Position numbers and translations under genes: made by a program
Shown here: piece by piece, positions 34,287 through 42,012 of the stretch
Layout: every line of letters begins with the position of its first letter
Position numbering within the stretch: the first letter of the stretch is position 1
Assembly (NCBI RefSeq): GCF_019399235.1
Contig: NZ_JAELVH010000081.1
Span: 1 to 42,012 of the forward strand
Direction: 5' to 3'
DNA from: Streptomyces poriferorum
GTDB lineage: Bacteria; Actinomycetota; Actinomycetes; Streptomycetales; Streptomycetaceae
DNA: 42,012 bases
Notes under the pieces: generated by a model
Told to the model about the DNA's origin: nothing
What the model saw: the letters and a program-made list of their open reading frames with translations, nothing else
Database searches by the model: none

Positions 34287-37200
34287 CTACCGCACGGTCA
34301 CCGTGACCGGCTTGTGCACGGACTGGCCCGGGAGCGTGACGGTGAGGACTCCGGTAGCGGCGTCCCAGTGGTACGCGTCCGCGGTGAGCCGCACCCCGCG
34401 CGCGGTGACCGCGGTGGGGGCGTGGGTGGTGCCCAGGAGGGAGAGCGTCCACCGGCGGTTCTTCACCTGGCCGTGGAAGGAACCCCTGGCCGCGCCGATC
34501 GACACGGTCCGCAGCGAGCCCTTCTCGTGATACGTCACCGGCGTCGTGGCGCTCCGCTGCTTCTGCTTCGTGGTGCCGTCGTCCTCGTACAGACGGTACG
34601 AGCCCGAAGCGCCGGTGGCGATGGACAGGGTGACGTCGGTCAGCGGGTTGCGGTCGTTGTCGGTGACGTTCGCGGTGCGGGTGGGCATGATGCCGCCGGC
34701 CTTGATGAAGACGGGCATCGTGTCAAGGGTGGTGGTGACGGACCGGGTGGTGCCGCCCCGGTAGGTCTTGCCGGTGAAGTAGTCGGTCCACTGCCCCGGC
34801 GGGAACCACACCGAGGTGGTGGCGGACTCGCCGGGCGTGGTCACCGGGGCGACCAGGACGTCGGAGCCGTAGAAGTACTCACTGCCGGCCGCCGCGTACG
34901 CCTCCGGCTCGTCGGGGTACTCCAGGTAGGCCGGGCGGACGATCGGCACTCCGGTACGGTTCGCTTCCGCGGCGAGGCCGTAGGTGTACGGAACCAGCTT
35001 CTCGCGGAGGTTGAGGAAGGCGTCGGCCGACTTGCGCGCTGCCGGGCCGTACTGCCACGGGAGCCGGTCGCTGTGGTTGCTGTGCAGTCGGTCGATCGGC
35101 TGGAAGGTGCCGAACTGGACCCAGCGGGCGTACAGGTCGTCGGGGAGCTTGTGCGTCCCCTTCTCCGAACCGGCAATGCCCGTCGTGTCGTTGTGGCCGC
35201 CGATGTCATGGGTGATGGACGCCATTCCGGTCGCGGCGGACTCTCCCGGGGTGTATCCGACCTCCAGGCGGAGGGTGCCCCAGGTGGATGCGGTGTCGCC
35301 GGTGAAGTGGACGGTGCTGCGCTTGTCCGCCCAGGGTCCGGTCGGCAGGGCCTGCTGGCCGGAGTACCCACCGGCCTGGAGCGAGCCGTAGGCGCGGGAG
35401 AGGACGAAGCCCCGGCCGATGGCCTCGGCGGATGTGTCGGCGTACTGCTGGTTGATCCAGGCGTCGGGCGTCACTCCCTTCAGCGAGGACTGCGAGGAGT
35501 CGCAGCACCAGTCCAGCCACCAGAAGTCGTTGCCCTGCCGGTCCATGGTCCGGTGCAGGTCCATGTAGGCCTTGAGCTGGTCCGGGTCGCCGAAGTCGAA
35601 GACGTAGCAGTCGTCGCCGCAGCCGCCCTTGACCAGCTTGCCCTTGGCGGTGGACTGAGCCTGGGAGAACTGAGGGTCCGTGGCCTGGATGCTCGGGTGC
35701 ACATTGAGCGTGTTGTGCAGCCCCTGAGCCCGCGACCAGTCGAAGAAGCCCTTGGGGTCGGGGAACTTGGCCGGGTCGATCTCCCAGCCACGCCAGGTGT
35801 CACCGGCCTTGAAGTCGGTGTCGGTCACCAGGACGTCCAGGGGCACGCCCTCCGCGCGGAACGCCGGCAGGATCCTGTCCTGGTAGTCGGCGGCCGTCCG
35901 GTCGATGTACTCGGAGTACCAGACGCCGTACGCCCAGGTGGGCAGCAGTGCGGGCGGGCCGGTCAGAGTGGCGAGGTCCGTGAGGCCCCGCTTGTAGTCG
36001 TGCCCGTATCCGAAGACGTAACCGTCCTGGTAGGGGGCGCCGCCGTGGCCGGGGCGGGGGCGTACCTTCTTCGCCGCGGTGTCGTACAGGGCCGACGGGG
36101 AGTCGTCGAGCAGGTACCAGCCGTCCCGGTTGAGCAGGCCCGGTGTGGTGACGGGGGCGGCTCCTTCGCCGGTCACACCGTCCAGGCCGCGGCGGTATCC
36201 GCCGAGCGCGATGTGCGGCTGCGGCGCTGCTTCCGCCGGGGCCGCCAGGGCCGCCAGGGCCGCCAGGGCCGCCAGGGAGAGGGTGTCGATGTTGACGTGG
36301 CAACTGGCCGGATCGGGGCAGCCGAGGGTGACATCGTTGTCGCCCGCCTTGAGGGTGACGGGGACCGCGGCCGTCTGCCAGTCGTCCCAGTCCTTCGTCG
36401 CCGGGAGCTCCAGGGTCGTGGCCGGTCCCGCGGCCGCCGTCGTCACGGTGGCGGTGCGGGTCCGGTGGAGGCCGTCGCCGCCCTGCCCGTTGGCGTAGCG
36501 CGCCCGGAGCGTGTACGTGCCGTCGGCGGGCACGCCGACCACGTGCGCCGTGACGCTCGACCCCTTGGCGAGTTCGGCGACGAAGCCGTTGCCCGCGTAT
36601 CCCGGGTGGTCGAGGGCGCCGGTGGCCGTACCGCCGATCCGTGCCGCCTCCGCCTCACAACTCACTCCGAAGAGGCAGTTCTTGATGGCGGTGCCGGCGG
36701 CGGACGGGTACCCGTCGTCGGGGCGGAGCAGGGCGACACTGTCGACGTTCACCGATCCCGTGTCCGAGGCGGTCCGCGTCAACGCGATGGTGTGCGGGCC
36801 CTTGTCGAGCTTCACCTCCGCCGTGGCCGTGGCCCAGCTGTCCCAGTCGGCCGTGGCCGGGAGGCTGACTTGCCGCGGCGCCCCGCCGTCGACCGAGAGG
36901 GACAGGGTACGGGCCTCCGTCTTGCCGTCTCCGCCACGGGAGTTGGCGTACTTCAGGGCGAACCGGTAGGTCCCTTCGGCGCTGACATCGATGTCAGCGG
37001 ACACCGAACTGCCGGTTGCCTCGAAGCCGGCGGCAAAGGCCGCCCCGGTGTGGCCGCGGTGATCCGATGCGGTGCCGACCCCGTCGAGCCGCAGATCCTC
37101 CGCCTCGCACAGCGCACCCGGCGCGCAGACGAGCCGCTGCCAGGGGGTCGCGGTCACCGGCCCCTCTCCCGCGTCGAGTCGGACGGAGAGGTTCTGCGCG

Positions 37201-37568
37201 TCGAACGGCCCCGAGCCGACCCGGTAGCGCAGGGTCATCGCACGCGTCGAGACGGTCAGCCAGCCGTCCTTCGTCCGCGCGGTGTACGCGGTCGGAGTGA
37301 ATCCGTCGCGCCCGATCGCGTTGAACGTCGGATCGTCGGTGAACGCCCCGTCGCCGGCGTACTCAGTACGGATGAGCGTCGGCGAGAGGATCTCGAAGCG
37401 GGCGTCCCCGGAGGTGACGGTCGGGATCGGGTCGCCGTGGCCGCCTCCGGCGGAGGCGGAACCTGCGCCGGTCAGGGTGGTCGAGGCAGCCACGGCGAGG
37501 GCGGCGGCCACACTCGCTCTCCGCCGCACCCCTCGTGGAATCCTGCTTCTGCTCATCGATGCGGGCAT
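34287..37568 (-). CDS. Secreted GH31 glycosidase with two CBM35/CBM6-like modules nested in its N-terminal domain
   Basis: A 1093-residue protein. ATG 37568 has GGAG nine bases upstream; ATG 37556 lacks a site. The signal peptide ends near GSASA (40). The GH31 N-terminal beta-sandwich starts at about 50 and breaks off at about 146. Two CBM35/CBM6-like modules follow (about 148-281 and 298-432, each starting C-E-A-E and ending with VN-x-DS/TLSL). After an Ala-rich linker the sandwich resumes as LGGYRRGLDGVTG...GLLNRDGWYLLDD (455-489). The barrel has nucleophile Asp686 (FWWLDWCCD) and acid/base Asp758 (HFTGDTASTWGTL). The nucleophile loop is Trp/Cys-rich, unlike ordinary alpha-glucosidases. It acts outside on an alpha-linked glycan; the exact sugar is unclear. 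Confidence 0.88.
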   Translation of the reverse strand: MPASMSRSRIPRGVRRRASVAAALAVAASTTLTGAGSASAGGGHGDPIPTVTSGDARFEILSPTLIRTEYAGDGAFTDDPTFNAIGRDGFTPTAYTARTKDGWLTVSTRAMTLRYRVGSGPFDAQNLSVRLDAGEGPVTATPWQRLVCAPGALCEAEDLRLDGVGTASDHRGHTGAAFAAGFEATGSSVSADIDVSAEGTYRFALKYANSRGGDGKTEARTLSLSVDGGAPRQVSLPATADWDSWATATAEVKLDKGPHTIALTRTASDTGSVNVDSVALLRPDDGYPSAAGTAIKNCLFGVSCEAEAARIGGTATGALDHPGYAGNGFVAELAKGSSVTAHVVGVPADGTYTLRARYANGQGGDGLHRTRTATVTTAAAGPATTLELPATKDWDDWQTAAVPVTLKAGDNDVTLGCPDPASCHVNIDTLSLAALAALAALAAPAEAAPQPHIALGGYRRGLDGVTGEGAAPVTTPGLLNRDGWYLLDDSPSALYDTAAKKVRPRPGHGGAPYQDGYVFGYGHDYKRGLTDLATLTGPPALLPTWAYGVWYSEYIDRTAADYQDRILPAFRAEGVPLDVLVTDTDFKAGDTWRGWEIDPAKFPDPKGFFDWSRAQGLHNTLNVHPSIQATDPQFSQAQSTAKGKLVKGGCGDDCYVFDFGDPDQLKAYMDLHRTMDRQGNDFWWLDWCCDSSQSSLKGVTPDAWINQQYADTSAEAIGRGFVLSRAYGSLQAGGYSGQQALPTGPWADKRSTVHFTGDTASTWGTLRLEVGYTPGESAATGMASITHDIGGHNDTTGIAGSEKGTHKLPDDLYARWVQFGTFQPIDRLHSNHSDRLPWQYGPAARKSADAFLNLREKLVPYTYGLAAEANRTGVPIVRPAYLEYPDEPEAYAAAGSEYFYGSDVLVAPVTTPGESATTSVWFPPGQWTDYFTGKTYRGGTTRSVTTTLDTMPVFIKAGGIMPTRTANVTDNDRNPLTDVTLSIATGASGSYRLYEDDGTTKQKQRSATTPVTYHEKGSLRTVSIGAARGSFHGQVKNRRWTLSLLGTTHAPTAVTARGVRLTADAYHWDAATGVLTVTLPGQSVHKPVTVTVR

Positions 37569-37651
37569 GGCACGCAACTCCGTTCTCCTGCACGCCGACT
37601 GAGGGCGGCCTGCACGCCGACTGGTGGGCGGCATCGCTGCCGCACCCATGA

Positions 37652-37665
37652 TTCCAACGTTGCAA
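37652..37665. promoter_or_regulatory. LacI-type palindrome before the GH31 gene
   Basis: TTCCAACGTTGCAA has six of seven symmetric base pairs around a central CG and lies 84 bp before the GH31 start. Its half-site differs from that of the galactanase operators, so a different regulator is implied. Confidence 0.5.
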
Positions 37666-37684
37666 ATCACTGGTTCGGCACGTA

Positions 37685-37712
37685 GGACACCACGCCCTCT
37701 CGCGTGGTGTCC
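37685..37712 (-). terminator. Hairpin after the phosphatase gene
   Basis: GGACACCACGC (37685-37695) pairs with GCGTGGTGTCC (37702-37712) over CCTCTC. It lies 110 bases downstream of the phosphatase stop and upstream of the GH31 operator, so it insulates GH31 from read-through. Confidence 0.75.
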
Positions 37713-37822
37713 ACAACGGTGCGGCAAAATGCGGCGGGCTCTGCGACCTCAGCGCTACGGGAGCCGGGCGGGTGGCACGACCTGGCACTTTTGTCCGTAT
37801 GAGGTCGCGCGCCGCCCTTCGG

Positions 37823-38893
37823 TCACGACGCCTGCTCGAACTGGAGCAGCAGGAGTACCGAGTCGTCGTCACGGCCGCCGCCCGTGTGATGGTCCACGTC
37901 GGCGCGCAGCTCCTGCAGCGCCCGGTCCGGACCCGGGTGGGAGAGCGGGCCCCCGGCCCGGTCCTGGAGGGGGTAGAACTCGCCCCGGTCGTCGCGGGCT
38001 TCGCTGAGGCCGTCGGTGTAGAAGAGAATCCGGTCCTCCGGGGCGAGGACGACCCGGGCGACGGCGGGGCCGGGGGCCTGAGGTGCGGCGAGGCCGGAGA
38101 GGCCGAGAGGCAGTGTGTGCTCGGCCGGCCGGGCGAGTTCCAGGTGCCCGTCCGCGCGCCGTATCAGCGGAGCGGCGTGGCCGTAGTTCAGAAGGTCGAC
38201 CGAGCCGTCGTCGCGGGCCTCCGCGATGACGCCCGTGACGAACCGCTCTCCGTCGGTCCGGGTGGCGAGGGCCTCCTCGATGCGCGGTGCTATCTCCCGC
38301 AGCCCCAGTGGGCCGCTTGCCGCGTCCCGGAAAGTGTGCAGGACGACCGCAGCGGTCCGCAGCGCCTCGATGCCCTTGCCCTGGACATCCGCGATCATGA
38401 CGCGCACTCCGTCCTCGCAGGGCACGGCCTGGGAGAGATCGCCGCCGACCCTCGCGGACCTGGTCGCGGACAGGTACGAGTCGGTCAGCGTGAGGGGACC
38501 GACCTGCGCGGGCAGCGGGGGCACCAGGACGTCCTGCACCGCCTCCGCGACCTCGCGTACGTCGACCAGGTCCCGCTCGGCCTGCCGGCGGACGCTGCTC
38601 ACATAGCAGGCGGCGGCCGTGACGAAGACGATGCCGCCCAGGGCCACGAGCGTCCTGGTGTGCCCGAGGTGGTCGTCGGCGAGCGCGCTGACCAGGCAGA
38701 GCGCGGCCGAGAAGGCTCCCACACCAAGGACGGTCCGGGCGGTGCCGCGAGCGGCTGCCAGAGCGGGCCCGGCCGTGAAGAAGGGAAGCAGACCGAATCC
38801 GGGGCCCGCGAGGATCGAGGCGGTCGCCACGACCCCCATCGCAGCCACGGGGATCACCCATGGCTGATCGGCCGTTTTCGCCTGGGTGCGCAT
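37823..38893 (-). CDS. Membrane-anchored SpoIIE/PP2C-type serine phosphatase
   Basis: A 356-residue protein, ATG 38893 with GGAAGGA upstream. Three to four membrane spans fill residues 12-105 (WVIPVAAMGVVATASILAG; GLLPFFTAGPALAAARG; VLGVGAFSAALCLVSAL; LVALGGIVFVTAAACYV). The phosphatase domain covers about 130-352 with metal-binding Asp residues in RVGGDLSQ, IADVQGKG and GGGRDDDSVLLL, and the ILFYTDGLSEARD segment. Streptomycetes have many such phosphatases, usually acting on anti-sigma antagonists. No anti-sigma partner or sensor domain is encoded nearby. It is a stand-alone gene and its input and target are unknown. Confidence 0.9.
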   Translation of the reverse strand: MRTQAKTADQPWVIPVAAMGVVATASILAGPGFGLLPFFTAGPALAAARGTARTVLGVGAFSAALCLVSALADDHLGHTRTLVALGGIVFVTAAACYVSSVRRQAERDLVDVREVAEAVQDVLVPPLPAQVGPLTLTDSYLSATRSARVGGDLSQAVPCEDGVRVMIADVQGKGIEALRTAAVVLHTFRDAASGPLGLREIAPRIEEALATRTDGERFVTGVIAEARDDGSVDLLNYGHAAPLIRRADGHLELARPAEHTLPLGLSGLAAPQAPGPAVARVVLAPEDRILFYTDGLSEARDDRGEFYPLQDRAGGPLSHPGPDRALQELRADVDHHTGGGRDDDSVLLLLQFEQAS

Positions 38894-39369
38894 CTGATCG
38901 TCCTTCCCTGAGCCCGGACTTCACCGAGGCCTCACCGAGAGGCCGGACTTCGCAAGGGGGCTCGACTTCACCAGGGGTCCGGAGTCTCCGCGCGGCTGCC
39001 GAGGCGGCGGCACACGGCTCTGCCGGTGTCTTCCGCCGTCCGGCGCGCGACGGCGCCGCAGTCCGGAGCGGAGCGGCTCGCCGTCTGACGTACCAGCCTA
39101 GGGTGCCCGCTCCCCGGCATCATGAGGCGCCCGGCCTCGACGAGCGGGACGTTCGGCCCGGCCCGCCGGGACCACCGGCCCGGGCCGGAAATCCTCGGCA
39201 CGGCGGGCGGCCCTCGCCGGCCCTCCCCCACGACAGCCCGGCGTTGCTCCTCCGACCCGCTACAGAACCGCAGGTCAGACGTTTCCCCAGGTCACAGAGG
39301 GTGGCGTAACACCGGCGAAACACGGGGACGGGTACGGTCTGCACCCCTGAACAGATGAGGGAGGCGACC
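38894..39369. other. 476-bp divergent gap before the GntR gene
   Basis: It contains the start regions of the divergent phosphatase and GntR genes. No open frame here has convincing protein character, and I see no strong palindrome that would mark the GntR operator. Confidence 0.5.
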
Positions 39370-40095
39370 ATGGCCACGACCACGGGCCGGGCAGCACAGG
39401 CGCGGCGGGCCGCCGACGCGTTGCGGCAGCGCATCGTCGCCGGTGAGTTCGAGGACGGCAGACTCCCCGACGAACACGTGCTGAGCCGGTCGCTCGGCGC
39501 CTCGCGCAACGTCATCCGGGAGGCGCTGAACCTGCTGCGCGACGAGAACCTCGTCGTCCGGCGGCGCGGCATCGGCACCCTCGTCACCGCGCACACGTAC
39601 CGGCACGGCCTGGACCGTCTGGCGGGGCTCGCGGAGGAGCTCACCTCCTACGGCACGGTCTCCAACGACGTACGCGAAGCACAGGTCGTCCCGCGGCCGC
39701 CCCCGGCGATCGCCGGGCGTCTCGCCCTGCCCCCTGGGTCGGAGGCCGTGTACATCGAGCGGCTGCGCCGGCTCGACGGCAGCCCACTGTCCCTGGACTC
39801 CACATGGCTGGCGCCCGACATCGGGCGTCCCCTCCTCGAACGCGACCTGGCAGGACAGGACTTGTTCGCGCTGATCGAGGAGGCGACCGGGGCCGCCCTG
39901 GGCAGCGCCGAGGTCACCGTGCACGCGGTCACCGCCGAGCCGGACATCGCGCGGGTGCTCGATGTCGCGGACGGTGCCGCGCTCTTCGCCATCGACCGGC
40001 TCACCCGGCTGTCCGACGGGCGGCCGGTCGACGTGGAGTCCCTGCGTGTGCGGGCCGACCGGTTCGCGCTGCGCGCCGTACTGCCGAGGAGCTGA
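39370..40095 (+). CDS. GntR/HutC-family transcriptional regulator with UTRA domain
   Basis: A 241-residue regulator. ATG 39370 has GGGAGG five bases upstream, whereas ATG 39355 would put that site inside the gene. The winged helix (about 7-75) has AADALRQRIVAGEFEDGRLPDEHVLSRSLGASRNVIREALNLL and VVRRRGIGTLV. The UTRA-type effector domain follows, with YIERLRRLDGSPLSLDSTWL and DLFALIEEATG. It overlaps the exporter gene's control region (four-base gap), so it most likely controls that gene. The effector is unknown; a small acid or sulfur compound is plausible given the partner. Confidence 0.9.
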   Translation: MATTTGRAAQARRAADALRQRIVAGEFEDGRLPDEHVLSRSLGASRNVIREALNLLRDENLVVRRRGIGTLVTAHTYRHGLDRLAGLAEELTSYGTVSNDVREAQVVPRPPPAIAGRLALPPGSEAVYIERLRRLDGSPLSLDSTWLAPDIGRPLLERDLAGQDLFALIEEATGAALGSAEVTVHAVTAEPDIARVLDVADGAALFAIDRLTRLSDGRPVDVESLRVRADRFALRAVLPRS

Positions 40096-40099
40096 ACCG

Positions 40100-40879
40100 G
40101 TGGTGGCTCACCCGGACGCGGCCCACCTCGTCCTCCTGGCTCTCACCGGGCTGATCGGCGGTATCGGGATCACTGCCATCGGCCCCGGCGGCGTACTGCC
40201 GACGATCGGCCTGTTCCTCCTCACCGGCCTGTCGCCGTCCGGTGTCGCCGGCACCGCGATCGTCACGCACGTCGCCACCGGCATCCTGGGCACGGCGGCC
40301 TATACGCACTCGGGCCAGTTGAAGGCGGCGGCCACCCGCCGCTGCGCCGCCGTGCTCGCCCTGGCGGCGCTGGCCGGCACCCCGCTGGGCGTGCTGTGCA
40401 ACACCCTGGTCGAAGGACGCGGCTTCGGACTGCTGCTCGCCTTCGCGGTCACCGTCACCGGAGTGCTGGTGTGGGTACGCGACCGGCGCGCCCCGCACGT
40501 GCCCGACGACCTCGCGGGCCCCGGCGTTCCCCCCGTCCGCACGGCGGTGGTCGGTTTCGCCGTGTCGCTGGCGGCAGGCCTGTTCGGGCTCGGCGGCCCG
40601 ATGCTCGGCGTGCCCCTGCTCGTCGTCTGCGGACTGCCTGTGCTCGCCGCACTCGCCGCGGCACAGGCCCAGTCGATCGTGATCGCGAGCGTGGGCACGG
40701 TGGCGTACGTGGTGCACGGCGACGTGGACTGGCCGCTGGCCGCTCTGGTGGGGGTGCCGGAGCTGGCCGGGGTCCTGATCGGCTGGCGCATCGCACACCG
40801 GATTCCGGCCCGCCGCCTCAAGTACGCCCTGGTCGTCTGCCTGTTGGCGATGGCGCCTTACTTGGCGCTGCACACCTGA
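40100..40879 (+). CDS. TauE/SafE-family (sulfite/organosulfur or acid) exporter
   Basis: A 259-residue membrane protein. GTG 40100 (or 40103) has AGGAG eight bases upstream and lies four bases after the GntR stop. Two homologous halves of spans are visible: GLIGGIGITAIGPGGVLPTIGLFLL with GTAIVTHVATGILGTAAY, then GFAVSLAAGLFGLGGPMLGVPLLVV with AAAQAQSIVIASVGTVAYVVHG. The paired GxGGG-like segments are typical of TauE/SafE permeases (DUF81), which export sulfite, sulfoacetate or other small anions. The operon with a GntR regulator suggests inducible export; no desulfonation genes are present. Confidence 0.88.
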   Translation: MVAHPDAAHLVLLALTGLIGGIGITAIGPGGVLPTIGLFLLTGLSPSGVAGTAIVTHVATGILGTAAYTHSGQLKAAATRRCAAVLALAALAGTPLGVLCNTLVEGRGFGLLLAFAVTVTGVLVWVRDRRAPHVPDDLAGPGVPPVRTAVVGFAVSLAAGLFGLGGPMLGVPLLVVCGLPVLAALAAAQAQSIVIASVGTVAYVVHGDVDWPLAALVGVPELAGVLIGWRIAHRIPARRLKYALVVCLLAMAPYLALHT

Positions 40880-41002
40880 CCGCGACGTTGACGAAGTCGG
40901 CGGTCTTGCCCACGCTGGTGCCACCTCGTGGGGACAGGTCGACGTCGGTGGCGGGTTGTCGACATGTCGTAAGGACGGCGGCAGGAGGGGCCGTTGACGG
41001 CT

Positions 41003-41037
41003 CCGCCCCGTCCGCCGTTCCGCGGCGGACGGGGCGG
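41003..41037. terminator. Perfect 15-bp hairpin between convergent genes
   Basis: CCGCCCCGTCCGCCG (41003-41017) pairs with its exact complement at 41023-41037 over a TTCCG loop. It separates the exporter from the YihY-type gene and can act on both strands. Confidence 0.82.
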
Positions 41038-41099
41038 CGGTGTGGGGCGAGCGGACAGGTGCGGGCGGGCCGTGGTGGTCGGGACGCCGGCGCCTCGCG

Positions 41100-41939
41100 T
41101 CAGCTGCCCGGGCGGCCCGTATCGAAGTACCGGTTCAGCGGCGGCTCCTGTGCGAGTACGGCGCCGATGGTGAACGCGAAGGTGAGCGCCCCGCACACCA
41201 CGATCAGCCAGGACAGCATGGTGAGGACCAGCCCCAGTGAGCCGTACTCCCCCAGGGCCCTGTTGAGTGCGCCCGGCATGTAGAGCCGGGCCGTGAGCCC
41301 GAGCGCGCTGGTGGCCGCTGCGCCCAGGAGAGCGCCCGGCAGGAGCGGCAGCCACCCGATCCGGTTGGCCAGCAGGAGGTGCTGGGTCCACAGCCACACG
41401 CCCGTACTCACGGCGAAGAACACCGGGACGCCCACCCACATACCGGCCCCGAAGCCGTTGCGGAGCGGCGCCTGGAGGAGCACCACGAGCAACAGCGCCA
41501 GCAGCCACACCGCCCATCGCCAGGCCGCGATCCTGGTCCCGGCCCTCGGGAGGGCCCAGGCCCGCTCGCACACTCTGGCCATGGCCCGGCTGAAGCTCGT
41601 CGCCGACACCAGTGCCACGAGCCCGCCGACGATTCCGGTGGTCTCGCGCAGCCCGTCCGGCGAGGACCGGCCCAGGACCTGTTGCAGTTCATGGTCGGAC
41701 GGGCCGGCCAGCCCGAACATCGCGCGCAGGGACTCGCGCAGCTGATCGCGGACGCTCTGCGGGGCGAAGGCCGCCAGCGCGAACAGCAGAGGCACGGCAG
41801 CCAGGAACGCCTGGGCGGCGAGGCGGGTGCCCGCGTCCAGCAGGTTGCCGCTCACCAGTCGGCTCGTGAGCTCCGCGAGAACGGGGAACCGGGTCTCCGC
41901 CCCGGTCCTGAAGTCCTGCACCCGACTCGTCCACGACAT
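41100..41939 (-). CDS. YihY/BrkB-family membrane protein
   Basis: A 279-residue protein starting at ATG 41939, preceded at four bases by GGGAGG; an ATG 16 codons upstream would lie before that site. About six membrane spans occur, among them AAQAFLAAVPLLFALAAFAP, GIVGGLVALVSATSFSRAM, WRWAVWLLALLLVVLLQAP, GVPVFFAVSTGVWLW, LPGALLGAAATSALGL and GLVLTMLSWLIVVCGALTFAFTIGAVLA. It belongs to the family once misnamed ribonuclease BN. No catalytic role is established for the family. It is a single gene facing the exporter; 73 bases of non-coding DNA remain to the window edge. Confidence 0.87.
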   Translation of the reverse strand: MSWTSRVQDFRTGAETRFPVLAELTSRLVSGNLLDAGTRLAAQAFLAAVPLLFALAAFAPQSVRDQLRESLRAMFGLAGPSDHELQQVLGRSSPDGLRETTGIVGGLVALVSATSFSRAMARVCERAWALPRAGTRIAAWRWAVWLLALLLVVLLQAPLRNGFGAGMWVGVPVFFAVSTGVWLWTQHLLLANRIGWLPLLPGALLGAAATSALGLTARLYMPGALNRALGEYGSLGLVLTMLSWLIVVCGALTFAFTIGAVLAQEPPLNRYFDTGRPGS

Positions 41940-42012
41940 TCCGCCTCCCGACCCCGCCCCGACGCGTCCAGCCCCCATTGGACGCAACCCCGGGCTGCCG
42001 GGCCACTCCGCC

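Noticed and set aside
34314..37685. 1123-residue plus-strand open frame opposite GH31
   Set aside because: Its product is Gly/Val/Arg-rich without any motif, while the minus strand carries a complete GH31 enzyme. Long antisense frames are normal in GC-rich genomes.
41939..41987. Extended N-terminus of the YihY-type protein from ATG 41987
   Set aside because: The added residues are Gly/Arg-rich without a ribosome site, while ATG 41939 has GGGAGG close by.

Overview
The window is very GC-rich, with strong third-position GC bias, GTG/TTG starts, many ATGA/GTGA stop-start overlaps and secreted CBM13-bearing glycosidases. This points to an actinomycete, most likely Streptomyces. I see no rRNA, tRNA, insertion sequence, prophage or CRISPR array.

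Left part (1-16134): a dense acyl-CoA catabolic cluster of unknown substrate in several divergent blocks. A rightward operon encodes a RidA-like protein (cut by the window edge), a two-subunit MaoC-type hydratase, a Cys-less thiolase-fold aldolase with its DUF35 zinc-ribbon partner, an acyl-CoA dehydrogenase and a CitE-like lyase. A leftward block holds a MmgE/PrpD protein, a kynurenine-formamidase-like cyclase and a CaiB/BaiF CoA-transferase. A hydantoinase-type amidohydrolase, a bicupin, an acyl-CoA ligase, a Rossmann-fold oxidoreductase and a frameshifted flavoprotein follow. The hydratase-aldolase core resembles the last steps of steroid side-chain cleavage, but no steroid-ring genes are present. 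A likely reading is amide or ring hydrolysis, CoA activation, desaturation, hydration, then retro-aldol cleavage. All three divergent promoter gaps share a degenerate AAC-N3-GTTTCC element, which suggests one regulator that lies outside the window.

Middle (16570-18473): a cysteine-desulfurase-like PLP enzyme and a small unrecognised protein, with no clear tie to either side.

Right-centre (19134-37568): a sugar locus whose enzymes fit type II arabinogalactan. It holds a cytoplasmic GH35 beta-galactosidase, a secreted GH30 endo-beta-1,6-galactanase-like enzyme with two ricin/CBM13 domains, a secreted GH43_24-like exo-beta-1,3-galactanase, a LacI regulator and a CUT1 importer lacking its own ATPase. 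Five TGTTT-n-CG-n-AAACA palindromes sit before the GH35, GH43/lacI and importer genes. Next come an AraFGH-like monosaccharide importer with different control elements and a large secreted GH31 enzyme whose N-terminal domain is interrupted by two CBM35/CBM6-like modules. In this model polymer is cut outside, oligosaccharides enter by the CUT1 system and are hydrolysed by GH35, while released pentose enters by the second importer.

Right end (37823-41939): a membrane-anchored SpoIIE/PP2C phosphatase, a GntR/HutC regulator with a TauE/SafE-type exporter, and a YihY/BrkB membrane protein.
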